Source of the DNA: Carex sylvatica
Lineage: Eukaryota; Streptophyta; Magnoliopsida; Poales; Cyperaceae
Length of the DNA stretch: 32,952 bases
Assembly (NCBI GenBank): GCA_964058845.1
Contig: CAXKVR010000683.1
Location: 1-32,952 of the forward strand
Reading direction: 5' to 3'
Shown here piece after piece: positions 10,841 to 21,319 of this stretch; position 1 is the first letter of the stretch; the number at the start of each line of letters is the position of its first letter. The notes under the pieces are model-generated. The model did no database searches. It had not been told where the DNA came from and saw nothing but the letters and a program-made list of their open reading frames with translations. The position numbers and the translations under genes are program-made.

Positions 10841-11949
10841 TTAAATAGTTATGTAATTTGAATTTCAACTTTACTAAACAAAATTCACTTTCTATACGAA
10901 TTTTTTTTTTGGTTTTCGTTTTCGTTTTCGTTTTGGTTTACTGCGCATCAGCAGTTTGCACTGTATATTGTTCTAATAGGCCACTTTCCTGGAGTGCAAT
11001 TTGGCCACTGAAAAAGTATACGTAGCACCTTTAAATAATTGAATTCCACCGAAGCTATTACCTATCTTCAGTCTTGCCTTTTCCTCTTCCATCTTCCCAT
11101 TTTGTGACTTGCTTGCTTTGATATAAGACGGGCTAAAATCTAATTAAGGAAATTAAGCTAGATCTAGGCCGTTAATTAAGAAAGGTACTAATTTTTTTTT
11201 TCTATTATTAGGTAGGTGGGATTTTTGTGATGCTTCTTTTTTATGAACCAGAGAGCTCATCTCTGATCGGTGGATATTCTGTACTGCTCTGTTTGAAGTA
11301 AATAGTACCCTAAAACAAATATATTTCAAGAGTTTATCTAGGTTTTATATCCTGAAATTTGAATATTGTTTCACGAACAATTTGAAATTCTACATTTTTT
11401 TCTCTATGTTCTATCAATTTGAGATAGAGAATATTTATCACTATTTTATAGGATGCATGCATTTTACAAATGTTCAAATTTCAAAATATTTATTTCTTGT
11501 ATTCTGAGTCTAATATCTTGTGAAAAATTATGTGAGGACTATGTTTCTTTTTTTCTTTATCTTTTATTTATTATTTCCATTAAACAGAAATTATATATAT
11601 TCTCAACTTTATATAACGTCAGCTTTTAGCATATGTGCAAACTTATCATTTCATCTTTCTATATTTCCTTGATCAGGTTTAGTATTTAGCTATCTTATTT
11701 ATTATTGTATAGATGATTATATTGTTACGGTATTCTCTAGGCTAGCATGTACATCCTCTAGAGACGATCTTACGATAGAACATGCAATCAATCTCACGTA
11801 TTTTATGGATCGTGCTACACGCACGATCTAGCAAAGTGTTATAATACATACCTCTCAATTAAATGGAGGGAGACAGGTTGCCAGCTCCATAGTCACCCTT
11901 GATTAGTCGTCTTGCTAGTTTTCAAAATAAAAAACCTCAAACTTCGCAC
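10841..11949. other. Intergenic DNA, nothing recognised
   Basis: No gene was found. A short TTTTCG-type hexamer repeat lies near 10911-10937. The rest is AT-rich with no open frame of note. Confidence 0.4.
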
Positions 11950-14250
11950 ACTAAGGTTTAGTCGAGAAAAGACGAGGTCGAATGCTAGTTCTATAGTCCT
12001 CTTCCCTTGCGAATTCGAATGCTAACACACTACTTCAAAATACTTTGAAGTGTATTCGTATAGTGCATCAACACAATCTCATATACTTCTTGATAATCCA
12101 AATCTCAACTCGAATCGAGGAGATAATGAGATATCAAAATCTAGATCAATCTCGTGTAAGAAGAAGAGAGAGAGATCAAGCTCGGTGAGATGGTGTGGTG
12201 GTGACACAAGGCGCTCGGTCACACGAGGAGGCGCACCCATAATTCCGGATCTAAATACGGATTAGATTACATCACCTCAAATAGATCAAGTCGAAATCAA
12301 TTTAGAAGAAGCAAAATCGGCAGACCCGATCCACTCGGCTTGGAGGATCGGTGGAGGATGGCGGCGCACGGCTTAGGCAGCACAAGGCTCGGACTAGCCG
12401 AGGCTCGGGTGGAGGCTCACGGCGGTGTGGCTTTTGATCCGATCAACACGGATTGGCTCGGCTCAAGCCGATCGGGTCTAGCCCGATCAAGGCGCGGTAG
12501 CTCACGGCGGCTCACGGCGGATCGGCTTGGATCAAGTCGAGGCGGCTCGCATCTTCTCACATTCGATCAAGCATGGATCAGATAGAGGCATACACAGATC
12601 AGACCTGATCCGAACTTATAGCGGCTCAACTTCAAGGCGATCAATCACGCGGTGTCAAAACGGCGATCAAAAGAGAGTCGAATCTCTTTACTTGGCTTGG
12701 ATTACTGTAGCAATGCAGAAATCACTGTTCACGAGTTGTTGTAGCAACTCGAACTGTAGCAGATCCGAGTAATGTAGTAGTTCTTCTCTTTTGTAAGAAA
12801 GAGGAATCAAAGAAAAGGAGAAGAAAGAATTAAATCCAAACAAGTGATCTAATTGAAGAGAGAGAAAATAGATCTTGCTAGAATGAAATTGGCATGACTA
12901 GAATGGAGGAATCATGTGTTTAAATAGACACGAAAGATTAGGATCATACCCCTTCAATTAATTAGAAGGGTGCATTAATTAAAGGGGCACAAAAGTAATA
13001 TCATTCAAAAGTGGTGTATGGACCATGAGTCCATTTAAATCTAATATTTCAAATGGAATCCAATGCTTTACCCACTAGTAACTTGCCCTCCAAGCAAAGT
13101 CTCATCTCTTCATAATGTTTACCAGGTCAACAAAACTCTCATTCTTTGGTCAATTCCGAAGTTGACCAAATTTGACTTTCGTCAACCTTCCTCTCTTAGC
13201 CATATCTCTTGATCTACAAGTCTGTTTCGCACGTTCCACATATCCAAGCACTCATTTATTAATCCTCTATCATTTGGCATGCTTTAATTCACCAAAATAG
13301 CAGAATTAATACACCTCATATAATCAAAACACAATTTGTATAGCTAGTTACAAATTTGCTTTGATCATGTCCTCATATCTCTTGTAGTGTTGAACAATAT
13401 AATAACTCGTATTATATAATTCGATGTGCATGTTGTTTCCAATATATCTGCACGGTGTCATAAAAACAGTATGACCTCTCGACTAGTGACCTTATAGGTG
13501 TGACCAGTTTGGATCTGTATTATGTTGGCAATCTGGAACAGCTAGTTTTCAATTGATCAAGGTTAGCGTCTAGCAACATGCCTTGACTATCCAATTATAC
13601 AGACGACATGTATCCAGACAGTATCATAGATCTAATATAGACAATGCATAACACTACCTGTGTTGTATTCAATATCTCATGATTATCCGATGATGAACGT
13701 GAGACATTATGTTTGTCATTCCCGCTATATCATCGATTATGTTTCTTGACACGTGAGTATTATATTATAATACCTGATTGCAACTAGTCAATCAAGCTGT
13801 ACACATATAATATAATCTCTATAAAAGAGCCCAGGGATATCATAGCTTACCGCATGCACCAGGATACTGGCAAGGAATATTTAGTCCTGTTGACATATGC
13901 GTCATACCTAACGTAAGTACTGTACACAGAGAATATGTCTGAATGTCCCCTTGTTATAGAGAGCATTGGACATCAACCACTAATGCACATTTCTTAACCA
14001 GGCATACCATATATCTCAGACTTAAGATAATAATTTCGTGAACCATCAATGACAAAACACAGAATCCATACTGATGTTCACGCATGGTCAAATCGGAAAT
14101 CATATAAACATTTATATACATTTGTGACATTGAACCGGCAATAAGTCCGAGTTGATCTGTAAGCTTAAATCACAACATTCAATCGTCACAGTAGCCTCGA
14201 GTGCAATCAGTATTCCTTGCTGATTACTTTGGCTAGGGATACTTTAAAGT
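11950..14250 (-). mobile_element. Possible old LTR/leader region of a retrotransposon
   Basis: Read on the minus strand, this stretch has the layout of a long plant LTR followed by an untranslated leader: a TGTT-initial candidate start near 13395, a TATTTAAA TATA-like box at 12919-12926, a pyrimidine-rich transcribed zone (12780-12860) and then a GC-richer leader with many GATC-containing words (12100-12680). It stands out in base composition from its AT-rich neighbours. I see no gag-pol remnant, no paired LTR and no primer-binding site in the window, so a solo LTR, a large non-autonomous derivative or an unrelated non-coding locus are all possible. Short open frames at 12050-12772 on the + strand look like chance frames in GC-rich DNA. 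Confidence 0.3.
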
Positions 14251-14653
14251 TCATTACTTTTATAGTGTGGTTGCCACTCAATCTAAACATTTAGGTAAAC
14301 TACAAGTAATACAACTTCTAGGCAACAAATTGACTCCCATAAATCATTCTATGATCATATCAAAAAGTAACATTAATTTTGTTTTAGGACACTAATTCCT
14401 TTCATATATATTCTCAAACTATATGTGGTTAATATTTATTACCTGCGTTTTTGGTTCAACAGAGAACCAATTTTATGTCCGTAGTTTTACAGTTGTGTTT
14501 ATATTTATTTCTTCTGTAAGGAAAACTGAAATATTATAATATAGAACTTTAAGCCATTACAGTTGTGTTTTCCAGCCTACTGCTCAAAATAAGTCGGTTT
14601 TCCTATTTTTCTTTACATGCTCTATTTATTTAAGCAATATTATTACACATAAG
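14251..14653. other. Intergenic DNA, nothing recognised
   Basis: AT-rich spacer ahead of the second foldback MITE. No gene or repeat was identified. Confidence 0.4.
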
Positions 14654-15063
14654 AAGAGGGCTCAAATGCCTCATTGTTTTCATGCCCCAATCAAATCCCA
14701 CATCCTTATCTTCATTTTGAAAAGTCAAAACTTTTGATCTGAACCAATCAACATGATCTTCATATACTAAAATGTGCTTAGAGACAAAATTTTATAATTT
14801 TTTAACATCCTTTACTAATTTTTTAGATAGGTACAAAATCACTATTTTTTATGGTCCGGAATCTTCTAAAAAAATGATTTTGTACTTGTCTAACAAAATT
14901 TTAAAAAATTACCAAAAAATATATATAAAATTTGGTCTCCAAACACACTTTATATGAAGATCATATTGAGCGGTTCGAATCGCCTGTTTGGACATTGAAA
15001 ATGGAGATGAGGATGTCAATCATAATTGTGGCACTAAATCAATGGGGCATTTGAGCCCCCTCT
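14654..15063. mobile_element. Foldback MITE upstream of the NLR gene
   Basis: Left end AGAGGGCTCAAATGCCTCATTG pairs imperfectly with the right end CAATGGGGCATTTGAGCCCC. The arms continue inward as imperfect inverted repeats, with ATGTGCTTAGAGACAAAATT near 14772 matching the inverse of the TTGGTCTCCAAACACACTTT block near 14932, down to a centre near 14855. ATAAG occurs on both sides (14649-14653 and 15064-15068), a possible short target duplication. It is more diverged than the copy at 9638-10065, so it is probably older. It ends about 475 bp before the NLR start codon and lies in the presumed promoter region. Confidence 0.7.
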
Positions 15064-15335
15064 ATAAGGTTAACACATTTATTTGGGGTCGATGGTCATT
15101 TCCATTACATTAATTAATTTACTTAATTTAATAATCGAACTCGGATTGAAGAATATTTGTATGTTTTTGACTTATTTTCAATTATTATTTAATTTTACGT
15201 GAGGTGGGTATTAAAAAATTAGAATAATGCCATGAAGTTTGTTTTGAATGAAGTTCGAGTTTGATCCAATGTTACAAATCATCGGTTCTTTCCGTCTGTT
15301 TCAGGCCATAGGGTCTAATTTATTTAATCGTATAA

Positions 15336-15346
15336 TTTATATAAAT
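15336..15346 (+). promoter_or_regulatory. TATA-like element upstream of the NLR
   Basis: TTTATATAAAT lies about 190 bp upstream of the NLR ATG at 15539, a plausible distance for a plant core promoter with a 5' UTR. AT-rich surroundings make chance matches likely. Confidence 0.3.
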
Positions 15347-15538
15347 GTTCCATTTACAATTGATATTGTGGTAGTATATACATGTTCCATACCTACACTG
15401 AATTTATGTTTTTTGCTTTGTTATCTGTCAATACACTGTTCTTACCCGAAGTTGTTGACATCATTGTTCTACCAGTTTGGATAGCCAAGATTTGAGGTTG
15501 CTCCTGACTTACAAAGATACGCAAAGCACACTTGAAAG

Positions 15539-16182
15539 ATGGCTGAGGGTATAGTTACTTTCGTATTGGAAAAGCTGTCAGATGCTGTTGTTAAGGAGAT
15601 TCTACATATGCATGGCGTCAACAAGCAAGTGGAGACATTGAGTAATGAGCTCATTTGGATTCAAAAATTTCTCAAGGATGCCGATATGAAGAAGATTGTA
15701 AATGAGAGGCAGAAGCATTGGGTAAAGTTGGTCAGAGATGTTGCTTACGACATAGACGATGTTATAGACAATGCCTTCATACCGAGGGTTCCCGAGAGCT
15801 CTTCAAGAGAGCTCCCAAGAAGAGGATGTTCTCAAATTATTGGGGCTGCTAAAAGGACGTGGAGCAAAACCAAAAAGCTCCCGGCTTTGCACAACCTTGC
15901 TGATGAGATGAATGAGATCATGGTAAGGATTCGGGAGATCAATGAAACGAGACAGAGATACGGAATCAACTTTTTGGGTGAAGGCAGTGGAGAGCAGCTG
16001 AAGTTACCGAGGCACCTCGTGCTACCTGACATTGATGATCCAGATGTTGTCGGCTTCAACCTAGACAGAGACAACATCGTAAATCAGTTGCTAGACACAA
16101 GAACTAAAAGCCGTGTTGTCATCTTAATTGTGGGACCTGGTGGGCTCGGAAAAACTACTCTTGCTCAAAAAGTCTACAATAG
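15539..16182 (+). CDS. NLR exon 1: Rx-type coiled coil and P-loop
   Basis: This exon encodes residues 1-214 plus two bases of codon 215. It starts MAEGIVTFVLEKLSDAVVKE, the usual opening of Rx-N coiled-coil domains, and carries the EDVID-type motif as DIDDVID at 71-77. A linker follows to the NB-ARC start VVGFNLDRDN (170-179), then the P-loop GPGGLGKTT at 199-207 with the nucleotide-binding lysine present. The first ATG is chosen because the family's MAE start is conserved. The exon ends AATAG before GTAAAT. Continuing the frame past that point reaches a stop almost at once, which supports the splice site. Confidence 0.9.
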
Positions 16183-16912
16183 GTAAATATGATTATACGA
16201 AGCAACTGTGTCAAATTTGATTGATAATATGATATTTCGATATATTACTCACAAGCATAGACACACGTACGTACACATACATACTTCAACCTTTATCTTA
16301 TTTCTTCTGGAAATGATGGTTTTTGAAGGAAAAGTTCGATGGATACCCGTTAAGAATTTGAAATTTACATGCTTTCACATCAAAAACATTTAAGGTATCA
16401 AATAAGCGCCTCAAAAATTCAGATTTTTTTTTTCAAACCTACTCGCCTGTCAGTATCTTTTGGTTGTACCTAGACCCATTTTATCTTTGCAGTCAAGTAA
16501 GAATATTACTCATCTTCTCTAATGTGAACCTATTTTTTTTAAGGAAATACAATCAAGCTAGGCTAAATTGTTTAGGATTATGGTAAATGTTGAGAAGTTT
16601 TAGGGAGAGTTTTTTATATTTTAATTGTGATGCTTTTACTTATTGATAATCTGGTAGCTAGAGTTGTACCAAATATAATGTTTAGGAATAAGGAGACATG
16701 TCAAACTAAAATTTCCAAATACAGACCAGATGATCACACAGCTAAAACAAAAATTCTCTTGTCAAAAACAGAAAGCGTGAGACCAGTACATCTATGATAA
16801 TATGTCCAAGTACCAAAGATAATATATGTTAGTACAAATGATAAGAATAAAAAATCAAAGAGGCAGTGAAATGCGATATGCATGATTAGACCATTTACTT
16901 TGTTTTCTATAG
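16183..16912 (+). other. NLR intron 1
   Basis: A 730-bp GT-AG intron (GTAAAT donor, TTTTCTATAG acceptor) that is AT-rich. It splits codon 215 after two bases; joining restores YNSIDVKRHFEVRIWVA, the expected RNBS-A context. No element was recognised inside it. Confidence 0.85.
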
Positions 16913-17734
16913 CATTGATGTCAAGAGACACTTCGAAGTTCGCATATGGGTAGCTATTTCTCAAGACTTCAATCTAAAGGATATATTGAGAAAGATAATA
17001 AAGCATGTTGAGCCTCAAAGCGACCTAGAAGATGAAGAAGAATTTTTACTTACCAAGCTTTACAAAACTCTTAATGGAGAGAAGTACCCTATAGATAACT
17101 CTAAAATTATTCTTAGTGATGTAAAACTCCATCCAAAGAAGTACCTTCTAGTCCTAGATGATATATGGACAAGTGATCTATGGACTCGAGTTAGTAGAGT
17201 GCTACCTGATGCCATGATTGGAAGTAGAGTAATCATAACTAGTAGATTCTTAAACGTTTCCGAAGGTGCAAATCCATATAATCTTTCATATTTAACCGAG
17301 GAATCAAGCCTAAAGCTTCTCTTCAAAAAGGCTTTGCCTAATCTAGATATGAGTAATGGGTATTCTGATCATGATCTTTTTGAGGTGGGAAAGCAGTTTG
17401 TCAAAAAATGTGGTGGGTTACCTCTTGCACTAGTGGTTTTAGGAGGTTTATTATCAAAAAAACCTGCCATTTATGTTGTTTGGAGTAGAATGTTGCAAAC
17501 TTTGAACTGGAGTATTGATGGGAAAGAATGTACTGAGATCTTAGCCACTAGTTACAATGACTTGCCATTAGTTCTCAAGTCATGTTTGATGTACTTCGCA
17601 ATTTTCCCTGCAGACCATGAAATTGATGTTCAAAGGCTATTACGGTTGTGGGTTGCTGAGGGTTTCATACCGCCAGAAGATTCGACAACATTGGAGCATA
17701 CTGCAGAGAGCTTTCTGGAGGATCTAGTGCAAAG
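16913..17734 (+). CDS. NLR exon 2: NB-ARC core
   Basis: This exon encodes residues 215-488. In order it has RNBS-A (HFEVRIWVAIS, 221-231), kinase 2 (YLLVLDDIW, 292-300, with both aspartates), RNBS-B (GSRVIITSR, 318-326), RNBS-C (YNLSYLTEESSLKLLF, 337-352), GLPL (CGGLPLALVVLGGLL, 381-395) and RNBS-D (SCLMYFAIFPADHEI, 438-452) followed by LLRLWVAEGFI. Every ATPase motif expected for an active switch is intact. The donor is CAAAG before GTATAC. The frame stays open 24 codons into the intron, so intron retention would still give a truncated protein. Confidence 0.92.
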
Positions 17735-18448
17735 GTATACTTTCTTAGTACAACTTTTACTACATATTCATCAAGATCAAATTAATTTAATTTTGTTAAG
17801 ATAAGATATCTTGTTTTTTAAATTTAATTGGCTATTTGACGGTAAATATTCCTCTGTTGCAATATTTTATTTCTTAAAGATTAAGTATGCTACTTAGTAC
17901 GTGAACATGGCTAAATATATATTTCTCTGTTGCATTTATAAAACAACTTAAATGTGGCGTCGTATTTTTTAGAAGACCTTTCTCTGATACATCTTACTTT
18001 TTAACTTTGAAAGAATAACTAAGAGCTGTGCAAACAGAATAAGATATATAAATGAATCTTTACAATAAGTCTATTGACAACGACTTCCCTTTGTTTGGAT
18101 GGCACGTTTAGGTTTGATTGCAGATTGATCATTTCAGCAAGTACACTTGTTATGTACTTAATATGTTTGGTTTGCTCATTCCAGTACTCTTTCTGTTATT
18201 CATTAGCTTGATTTACCTATCATCCTATGTTTTATAAAACATGAACCTTAGATTCAGCGAGATAACTATTGTCTTATTTATACCTTTTACTTATACAACA
18301 GTAAAAAATAATTAATGCTTGTCATTTCTCAACATTTGTTTTCAGTTTGAGATATGCACATTTAGTGTTTTTTGTAAGATATACAGTTATAAACTGCTTA
18401 TGATCAAAACTATCCCATTTAATTAATCTTCTAATTTCATTTTAATAG
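17735..18448 (+). other. NLR intron 2
   Basis: A 714-bp GT-AG intron (GTATAC donor, TTTTAATAG acceptor) that splits codon 489 after two bases. AT-rich; no mobile element was recognised. It lies at the position just before the MHD-containing segment. Confidence 0.8.
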
Positions 18449-18538
18449 AAGCTTGGTTCAAGTATCACAGAGATCTCATGCCAGTTCCATTGTAAGTTGT
18501 CGTATACATGATCTCCTTCGTGAATTTGTCATCCAAAG
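18449..18538 (+). CDS. NLR exon 3, part before the insertion: MHD region
   Basis: It encodes SLVQVSQRSHASSIVSCRIH and then DLLREFVIQ, residues 490-518. The MHD-equivalent is I-H-D at 508-510 (codons 18504-18512), in the C-R-I-H-D-L-L context usual for Rx-type NLRs; the histidine and aspartate that hold the inactive ADP state are kept. The exon is cut after AG of codon 519, the last two bases of the CAAAG target site. From here the frame enters the LTR and stops at 18585-18587. Confidence 0.88.
18534..18538. repeat. Target-site duplication, left copy (CAAAG)
   Basis: CAAAG directly precedes the TGTCACACC start of the left LTR and is repeated at 28974-28978 directly after the right LTR. Five bases is the normal duplication length for Ty3/gypsy integrases. 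The original exon had a single copy, which restores the NLR frame across the element. Confidence 0.95.
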
Positions 18539-21268
18539 TGTCACACCCCGCGGCCCCACGAGGCGTGACGGGTGCCTCCTGCCGTAGACATACGGTTGCC
18601 CGTATGCCTACAAGGCAAGTACGATATAATAGAAAGTAAAACACACCAACAAAACAAACAAATAACTAAGAAAAACAGTTCACAAATCCCAACTGGTCAG
18701 GTAATATCATACAAAATCCGTATCTCGATGGATACGTATCACCAAATGACATAGAGAACACATATATATATACAATCAAAACATAAATCTATACATGTCT
18801 CTAGTCACAATACCAGACAGCTAAGCAGCGGTGAAAACCAGGCCTACCGACCTCGTGTCTCTCTCGGATCCGCCGAACCGGAACCTGAAAAAGTAACCCA
18901 AAAGAGGGGATGAGAATTGAATTCTCAGTGCGATAATTTGCCACATATCGTCCCTGGACTTGCAATCACAGATTATATTCAAAAAGTAAACACAAATATA
19001 GCTCAAATCAGTTTATAATCATATATAAACATGAATACACAAACCCGACAACATATATTCAAATGAAATCAAAATTCAGGAATTGCCAAGATGAAATTCA
19101 AGCACACAATATTTGGTTTAACTCGATTTCAGAATATCTGGTAGTAACTACAGATGTTCCACCAAACTGGACCCCAATTCGTTCCCACTCATCTGTAGGG
19201 TTACAGACACCTACAGACGGCTGTACCAGGTAAAACCTTTTCTCATGACACTCATCTGTAGTTACAGGCTTAACTGTTTAATTAAAAGTCTGGTTCTAAT
19301 TCCTATCCGGAAATCCATATAAATCCAACTGACCATCCAAACGCAATACCCCCTGGGTAATGCCTCCGATACACAGTCACCCATAACCAAAATCATAATA
19401 CAAAGTCACTTACCCCTCGTCCCAACCGGTACTGGGAACTGCCGAAGGTCAGACGATCTAAAGCTTTAGAACACTGAGCGTCACAGTCCATGCATAGACT
19501 TGACAAATCCGGATTCACTCCCTGAGTGACGTCATCACGGTGGATGACCATAATACCATATCCACCAACCGATGGTGATATAAAGCACGGTGACTTTAAT
19601 TCCAAAATCAGATCATTCAGATCAACACAAATAATAACCATACCAGCATGCAAATCAATCAGATTTAAACAATTCGAGTTTCACTTTATTTGGGCAATGC
19701 AATGCATATGAATCGAAACACAGTTTAATTACATGAATCAAAACACAGTTTAATTTCTGAATATAAACTATCAGACAAGTCCAGAAACCCCGCACCTGAG
19801 TAATAGCACGCTCGACTAAGGCTCAGGCGTCTCGAACGATCCAGAAATCCTTTGCCTCGTATGATTACCACCTATTTTATACGTTAAATGCGATTAACGC
19901 GTTCGATTAATATTCGATAATTAATACCATTACCAAACCCTAATTCGAATTCCAATTCAATCGGTGGTTCTGAATAAACAACATGAACCGATATGTTTTA
20001 CGAAGTTATAACTCGATTAATTCCAACAATTTCCAGAGTTTCACATGAAACTATCATAATTTCTTTCCATTTCAATCCAACCCCAAAATCCTAGTTCAAT
20101 TCCAAATTCCACAAGCAAATCAATCCGATTATCGAGTTATAACATTTCAAATCAAATTCGACTTCGAATTTCACCAAAATATAACAAATCAAATGAAATT
20201 AGGGTTTCCAAGAGAAAAGGAAGATAAATCATATCAATTATCACAAATTAACAACTAATCGAGCTAGAACTCGATTACGAAACCCTAATCACAAGTTTCA
20301 ACCGAAATCATGACAAATCGAATAAATCGAATAAATTAGGATTTTCAAGAAATTACCAAGGGAGAAATATATACCAAATTGAAGCTTTCTAATCGATCAA
20401 GGATCATCAATTCAGCTCGACTCTCGATTTTCCGGTCAGTCCGATCAGTTTCCGCGTTCGATTTCTCTCTCTCTTTCTCTTTCCCTTTCTTGGTTCGGTT
20501 CTAACCTAACCCTCCCGTATTTGAGTTAATTATTTCGGTGAAATAAAAGAAGAAGAAGAAAGGAATTTGTTTAATAATTGGACTTTTGCAAATATACCCC
20601 TCCATTTTCTTAAGATTACCAAACTTTGATAATTTCACAATTAAGCCCTTATGTAAATGTTTTATTTATTAAAAAGATGAAAGAGAAAGAGAGAAGATGT
20701 TTATTTAATCCATTTTGCAAATAGGTCCCTCAAAATAACAAGAATAACAAAAATACAGACCCCAGTGCGGACCAACCATCCGCACTGCGGATCCATCCAG
20801 CCGCATCCATTACGCAATAACAAACACACCCCAGTGCGGATCACTCATCCGCACTGCGGATACGTCCAGCCGCACTCACAGCGCAATTAGCAAACACACA
20901 TCCCAGTGCGGACCGATCATCCGCACTGCGGATCCGTCCAGCCGCACTCACGGCGCAGAAAAATGTCCGAGCCTAGTGCGGACGCACTGAGCTCAATGCG
21001 GGTGCTCCCATCCGCATTCAGTACTTAGCGAAATTTTCAGAAGAGTACAGAACTCACCCGCACTGCGGATTCCCATCCGCACTACCATCCGCACCCAGTG
21101 AAAATCACAGCCGTTTATTAAAGAATTTGTCCCAGTGCGGGTGAAGCCACCCGCAGTGCGGGTCATCCATCCGCACTGGACCGTTTTTCTATATTTATAA
21201 TTCGATTCGTGACGCCTTATCTCAATCAGTTAGTATATAATATTTATTATAAAATTCATAATGTCACA
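18539..21268 (-). repeat. Left LTR (3' LTR of the element)
   Basis: The LTR is 2,730 bp, beginning TGTCACACCC and ending GTCACA on the + strand, at a constant offset of 7,705 from the right copy, so no indels. The one difference I saw is A at 20406 against G at 28111. It holds no real gene. Its U3 part (+ strand 20756-21190) carries GC-rich repeats, and a TC-rich run lies near 20463-20490. As a promoter it would fire leftward into NLR exons 3 to 1, antisense. Confidence 0.97.
20756..21190. repeat. GC-rich repeat array with inverted CCGCACT/AGTGCGG words in the left LTR
   Basis: Imperfect units of about 70 bp start at A20764, A20833, A20905 and A20975 (spacings 69, 72, 70). Each begins CCAGTGCGGA and then carries TCCGCACTGCGGAT, so AGTGCGGA and TCCGCACT can pair as a hairpin. 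More CCGCACT/CCCGCA words follow to 21180. In the element's own direction the array lies about 80-510 bp from the LTR start, in U3, where plant retrotransposons keep enhancer repeats. The same array is at 28461-28895. Confidence 0.85.
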
Positions 21269-21280
21269 TTTCTCCCCCCC
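21269..21280 (-). other. Polypurine tract
   Basis: On the minus strand GGGGGGGAGAAA abuts the 3' LTR start TGTGAC. This is the plus-strand DNA priming site for reverse transcription. Confidence 0.9.
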
Positions 21281-21319
21281 TTAAAATGAAGTTCAGTCCG
21301 CTGAACTTGATTTCGTACC

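Noticed and set aside
12050..12772. Overlapping + strand open frames in a GC-rich stretch
   Set aside because: Low-complexity, Arg/Ser/Gly-rich translations in two overlapping frames, with no recognisable domain; more like an untranslated leader.
18572..19711. Short open frames inside the left LTR, repeated in the right LTR
   Set aside because: Chance frames; they appear in both LTRs only because the LTRs are identical, and none looks like a protein family.
20756..21190. CRISPR-like regularly spaced repeats
   Set aside because: Plant nuclear context, imperfect units with no unique spacers, and the array lies inside an LTR and is duplicated exactly in the other LTR.
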